A stretch of 64,000 nucleotides of DNA from Hyperoodon ampullatus (Eukaryota; Chordata; Mammalia; Artiodactyla; Ziphiidae). The DNA is taken from positions 30,612,800 through 30,676,799 of the forward strand of contig OX457071.1 of the NCBI GenBank assembly GCA_949752795.1, given 5' to 3'. Numbering within the stretch: position 1 is the stretch's first letter; each line of letters starts with the position of its first letter. Made by a program: the position numbers and the translations under genes. Below the pieces are notes generated by a model. It saw only the letters and a list, made by a program, of their open reading frames with translations. It searched no databases and was not told where the DNA came from. This document shows, one piece after another, positions 60,270-64,000 of this stretch.

Positions 60270-60482
60270 AATTTGGCAGTTCCGAATTCAGTTTGCAATT
60301 GGAGAGCTGGAAGTTGACTCCTGCCTTAATTACTTGCTCCCATTTTGTGATGTGGAGCAAGTTACAAGTTACCTTCAAGTTACAGTTTCCTCAACTGTAA
60401 AGTGGCAAAGAGTACCTAACCACAAGTTCCTAAGTTGTGATTTTAGTGAGATAAATCTTGCAAGCCTTTAGCACTGTGTTAG
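60270..60482 (+). repeat. MIR remnant
   Basis: MIR order: GTGATGTGGAGCAAGTTACA, GTTTCCTCAACTGTAAAGTG, ATAAATCTTGCAAGCCTTTA. A second CAAGTTAC copy hints at a small internal duplication. Confidence 0.7.
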
Positions 60483-62111
60483 CTTAAATGTTAACCTTAA
60501 ATAAAAGAGATGTGGGATGAGGCAGAATGCTACTTTCGTGGTTTGCATTAACATATAAATGTATTCTTTATGGCCTGCCGTAAGCTTCTAAGACATGATG
60601 CTTACTGGCTTGACTATTATCTGTAGAATATGATTATTTTCTTTTTAAATTATGTTGGTTGGATGTGGGCCAGAAATAGGGAGGGTGTGGGCGGTGAGCA
60701 AGTGATGGCCAGGTTTTGCTGTGGAACAGTGGAGCTGTTCAAACTTTTTGTCCCTTCCCCATGTAGGTATTTAAAAATTGTGTTAAGGCTCATGTAAGGT
60801 ATGGTGCGAGATCACTGTGCTAATGCAAGGAATGGGTATTTCCCTGGGCCAGAGGTCGACATGAGTCAATACAGAGTCTGAAGCTGGGAGAGGAAAAGAG
60901 AGCCAGTGACATAGGAGGGAAGTCACACAGTGCTGGGCAGGGCCCTGCCCACTTCTCCCCACCTCTTCCCCAGTGACTGCTTTTCTGATCTCTTAATGCT
61001 TTTTCCCAAGAGGCAGCCCTTTTATCTCCAGTAGACTCTGTCGTCAGACGCCTTCTCTTTCGCCTCCTGTTTTCCAGTAAACCCTCTACCCTACGGGGTA
61101 AAGCAGAGCATGCGCTCCCCTCCCCCAGCTCTCAGCCCCGGCTCTGCGTCATTCTCCTCTGGGATGTCCACATCTCCGAGGGCATCCTGACTTTCATGTT
61201 TGCCTGTCAACTTACGCAGGTAATTCAAGACAGGTGATGACTTAAAACGATTTAAATAAAATATAAAAGATCTACTGTGTAATTTTTTGAAGAAAATTCA
61301 TGTCGAAAGAAAATACAGAATTTCAGGTCCCTTAAGACCCATGTGAGGGTGAATCATGTTCTACCGGCAGTAGCACCTCACTCTCCTTCTTTCCCCATGG
61401 CCTTTCACTTGGCCCTGGTCTGCACTTAGCCACGGTCTAGAGGTAAGAGTTGATGAGGCAGTGCCTTAAGGAGATTACGTTACAGAACTTTACTCAGAGG
61501 GAACCAGACATGTTGTTTAGGAAGGAGGTAACTGTTCAGGAGATGATTGAGGGAGCTGTTAGTATTGGAATGCAAGGCTCCTTCTAGAGGCTGGGAACTA
61601 CCTGGTGTTTAGAATAAGCCATGCTTAGAAAAATACAGGACAACAAATTGGAAGAGTGATACTGGGTGCCCTAGATGCCCAAACCTGTTCACAGATCTTC
61701 CTAAATACTTACCTTAGAAATCATGAGTGACTTAGACGCCAAAGGAAAAAGTTAAAAACATATCTGATCCAGTGTATTCTGGCAAATTGTTCCCGGTGTA
61801 GCTAAGTCTGACCTAAACAGTAATATGATCAGGAAACATGCCTGTATTAATTTTGTGATCTTAAAGATAAAATTTCTATTTAGTTGGAAACATTTAATAG
61901 GAAACTGGTTGAAAATAAAGGAGATGACTAACCATGATGGATGAAGTTTTCTTATTGTATAGTTGAGGAGTTCTTCTGTTTTAAGAAGAATAGATAAAAG
62001 CACCTGAGGAAAAGCAAATTCAGTGGGATTATATAAAGAAATATAAGTAAAAGTGCTGTTTTTATATGGTTTATACATTTTTTTTCTTTTAAAGTCGTTG
62101 GAGAAAGCGTG
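60483..62111. other. Non-coding stretch
   Basis: No gene recognised. Moderately GC-rich between 60840 and 61190. Confidence 0.5.
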
Positions 62112-62342
62112 CAATAAAGGATCAGAACATGGTTCAAGTCCTAGTTCTACTCGTTATTGTTGATTGGATGTCCTCCATATAAACTTGGCCAAGTTATATT
62201 TCCTACTTAAGCTTCAGTTTCCTCATCTGTGAAATGCATTTACTAAACTTGTCTAGTCGGTAGTGTTGTACTGAGTGTGAAATGATAGCTATGTAGAACA
62301 TCTGGCACGGTGTCTGGAAATTAGTACTCAATGAGTGATAAC
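62112..62342 (+). repeat. MIR element interrupted by an L1
   Basis: MIR order: CATGGTTCAAGTCCTAGTTC, AACTTGGCCAAGTTATATTT, CAGTTTCCTCATCTGTGAAA, CATCTGGCACGGTGTCTGGA, then TACTCAATGAGTGATAAC. The MIR end resumes after the L1 at about 62603, followed by AAT repeats (62614-62632). Confidence 0.8.
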
Positions 62343-62601
62343 TTTTTTTTGTTTTTTTGCACCTTGAAGTTTCGTATGTAGGGGACTTACTGTACTTAAA
62401 AAGAAATAAAAGAAAATCCATTATAGTTTTCTTTTAATTTTTTTTTATTGGGGTCTAGTTGTTTTACAGTGTTGTGTCAGTTTCTACTGTACAGTGAAGT
62501 GGAGTTCCCTGTGCTATACAGCATGTTCTTATTAGTTATCTATTTTATACATATTAGTGTATGTGTGTCAATCCCAATCTCCCAATTCCTCCCACCCCCC
62601 C
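62343..62601 (-). mobile_element. Truncated L1 3' end with possible 3' transduction
   Basis: Reverse L1 3' UTR at 62436-62601 (ATTGGGGTCTAGTTGTTTTA, GTGGAGTTCCCTGTGCTATA, TTATTAGTTATCTATTTTAT). To its left lie about 80 bases of non-L1 sequence and then a second T run (62343-62357). The duplication AGTGATAACT lies outside both (62333-62342 and 62603-62612). Confidence 0.75.
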
Positions 62602-62632
62602 AAGTGATAACTATTAATAATAATAATAATAA

Positions 62633-63149
62633 GCGATAATTGCAAATTCCTTTTTTTACGTTATACATTATTGCTGGTTGTTTCTCTAGAGTATTGTAAT
62701 TGGTCATATCATGTATGTCCTTTTTAAACAAACTGAAAAGGCTCTTTTTCTTTATTTCTCTCTTATAGTGTAATCTTTCCATAATGATGTGATTCTCTTA
62801 CCTTCTTTCTCTTACACACTGTCATTTTCTGCAGCACCTAGCAAAATGCTTTTTGGTAATCCTGTTAACACGAAGACTAATTGAACATTTTGAATCTTGA
62901 AGTGTTTTCCACTTAAGAGCCATGTTTATTGTATTATTCATCATGTTAAGACAAATGCTGGGAGTGACCTTGTTAATCTTTATAGTCTTTTCAATAAACA
63001 CTGCTATTTGAAATCTGTTTATTAATATTTAAAAATAGTATTAGGAAATATACTTATAAAAATATATAGTGTGTGTAGTTTTTTTAAAAAACATTACAAA
63101 GGTATGTCAGTAATGCAAAGGTAAGGTAGGGAAGAAACCTTAGACCACC
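62633..63149. other. AT-rich non-coding stretch
   Basis: Nothing recognised. Confidence 0.5.
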
Positions 63150-63990
63150 ACACCATATTTATTCAACAAATACTTTTGTGTATTTTACTAATTCTTCATG
63201 TGCAGGTCATTTTTACTTAGTATTGCTCTTTTCCCCATCTTTCTTAAGCGTAGTTTATATTGGTAGCGTAATAGTTCATTACATTGTTTTACCGTAATTA
63301 AATCGGCCATTTCCTTGTGATGAACTGGAAAAGAACTGGAACTGTTTTTAGGTTACAAATGGTGTTTCAATGAGCCTCTTATTTATTTGTTATTTATAAC
63401 TATGTTATTTATTTATTTTTGGCTGCATCAGCTCTTAGTTGCAGCACATGGGATCTTCACTGAGGCATGCGGGCTTCTCTCTAGTTGTGGTGCACAGGCT
63501 TCAGGGCACACGGGCTCTGTAGCTGTGGTGCGTGGGTTCCAGAGCACGTGGGCTCTGTAGGTGGGGGCACACAGGCTCTCTAGTTGAGGCGCACAAGCTC
63601 AGTAGTTGTGGTGTGTGGGCTTAGTTTCCCTGCGGCATGTGGGATCTTAGTTCCCTGACCAGGGATGGAACTTGCATCACCTGTGTTGGAAGGCGGATTC
63701 TTTACCACTGGACCACCAGGGAAGTCCCCCTCAATGAGCCTTTTATATGTGTAGTTTTCCTTCTTTTGTTTTTTCCTCCCTCCCTTCCCTTTTTTTTAGG
63801 GGGTAGGATTAATTCAGGAATATTATTACTGGGTCACAGATTATTAACTAGTGATATTTTGACTCTTAAGACATGAGTGCCTTTCAGAGGGTTCTGGTAC
63901 TTGGTATTGCCATAGGCAATGTACGAGTAAGATGGTTCTGCCATTTTCTTACAATGAATATAATAGGTATTTGTTTTAAATTGGCTAATT
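63150..63990 (-). mobile_element. Decayed L1/HAL1-class ORF2 remnant split by a SINE
   Basis: Antisense landmarks are faint but ordered: GCGTAATAGTTCATTACATT, ATCGGCCATTTCCTTGTGAT. After the SINE come CAGGAATATTATTACTGGGT, AGTGCCTTTCAGAGGGTTCT and TATTGCCATAGGCAATGTA. The edges are uncertain. Confidence 0.5.
63382..63730 (-). mobile_element. Long CHR-type SINE (diverged)
   Basis: AT-rich tail, TTGGCTGCATCAGCTCTTAG, repeated units such as GTAGCTGTGGTGCG, head ending CCACCAGGGAAGTCCCC. TCAATGAGCC flanks both ends (63367 and 63731). It is the most diverged long copy here. Confidence 0.9.
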
Positions 63991-64000
63991 TAATTGATGC

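Overview
The window is nuclear DNA of a cetacean, most likely a toothed whale of the dolphin type. The main evidence is the dominant repeat: a roughly 200-base SINE derived from tRNA-Glu (the CHR family of whales, hippos and ruminants), beginning GGGCTTCCCTGGTGG and ending in GTACCGC plus an A tail. About 21 nearly uniform young copies are present, along with six longer older CHR copies (about 300-390 bases) and two short older ones. L1 3' ends of cetartiodactyl type and mammal-wide MIR, L2, MER5 and MER1 remnants complete the picture.

I found no convincing protein-coding gene. The longer open frames are almost all SINE bodies read in several frames, or L1 ORF2 remnants. No tRNA, rRNA, snRNA or CRISPR array was recognised. 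One short stretch on the minus strand (48231-48320) looks a little like an exon, with a good splice donor, but is unproven.

Layout. 1-16 kb: an L1 ORF2 reverse-transcriptase remnant, five young SINEs, one long CHR SINE, MER5 copies, and three old L1 ends. 16.0-29.4 kb: no CHR SINE at all, with two L1 3' ends, L2, MIR, a degenerate minisatellite (22.7-23.1 kb) and a CT tract. 29.4-43.9 kb: the most repeat-dense part, with a 1.4-kb L1 carrying broken ORF2, an L1/MER1B composite inside one target-site duplication, nested L1M/SINE insertions and nine more young SINEs. 43.9-54 kb: scattered SINEs, a three-copy 58-bp tandem repeat, and an LTR-like block. 54-64 kb: the only sense-strand L1 remnant, paired SINEs near 57.5 kb, SINE tails grown into microsatellites, and a candidate L1 3' transduction at 62.3 kb.

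The strongest non-repeat inference comes from L1 orientation. I recognise 16 L1-class fragments on the minus strand and one on the plus strand, while MIR and CHR copies occur on both. Antisense L1 enrichment is typical of introns, so the window may be intronic to a gene transcribed on the plus strand. No novel biological system was found; the findings concern retrotransposon biology and local tandem duplications.
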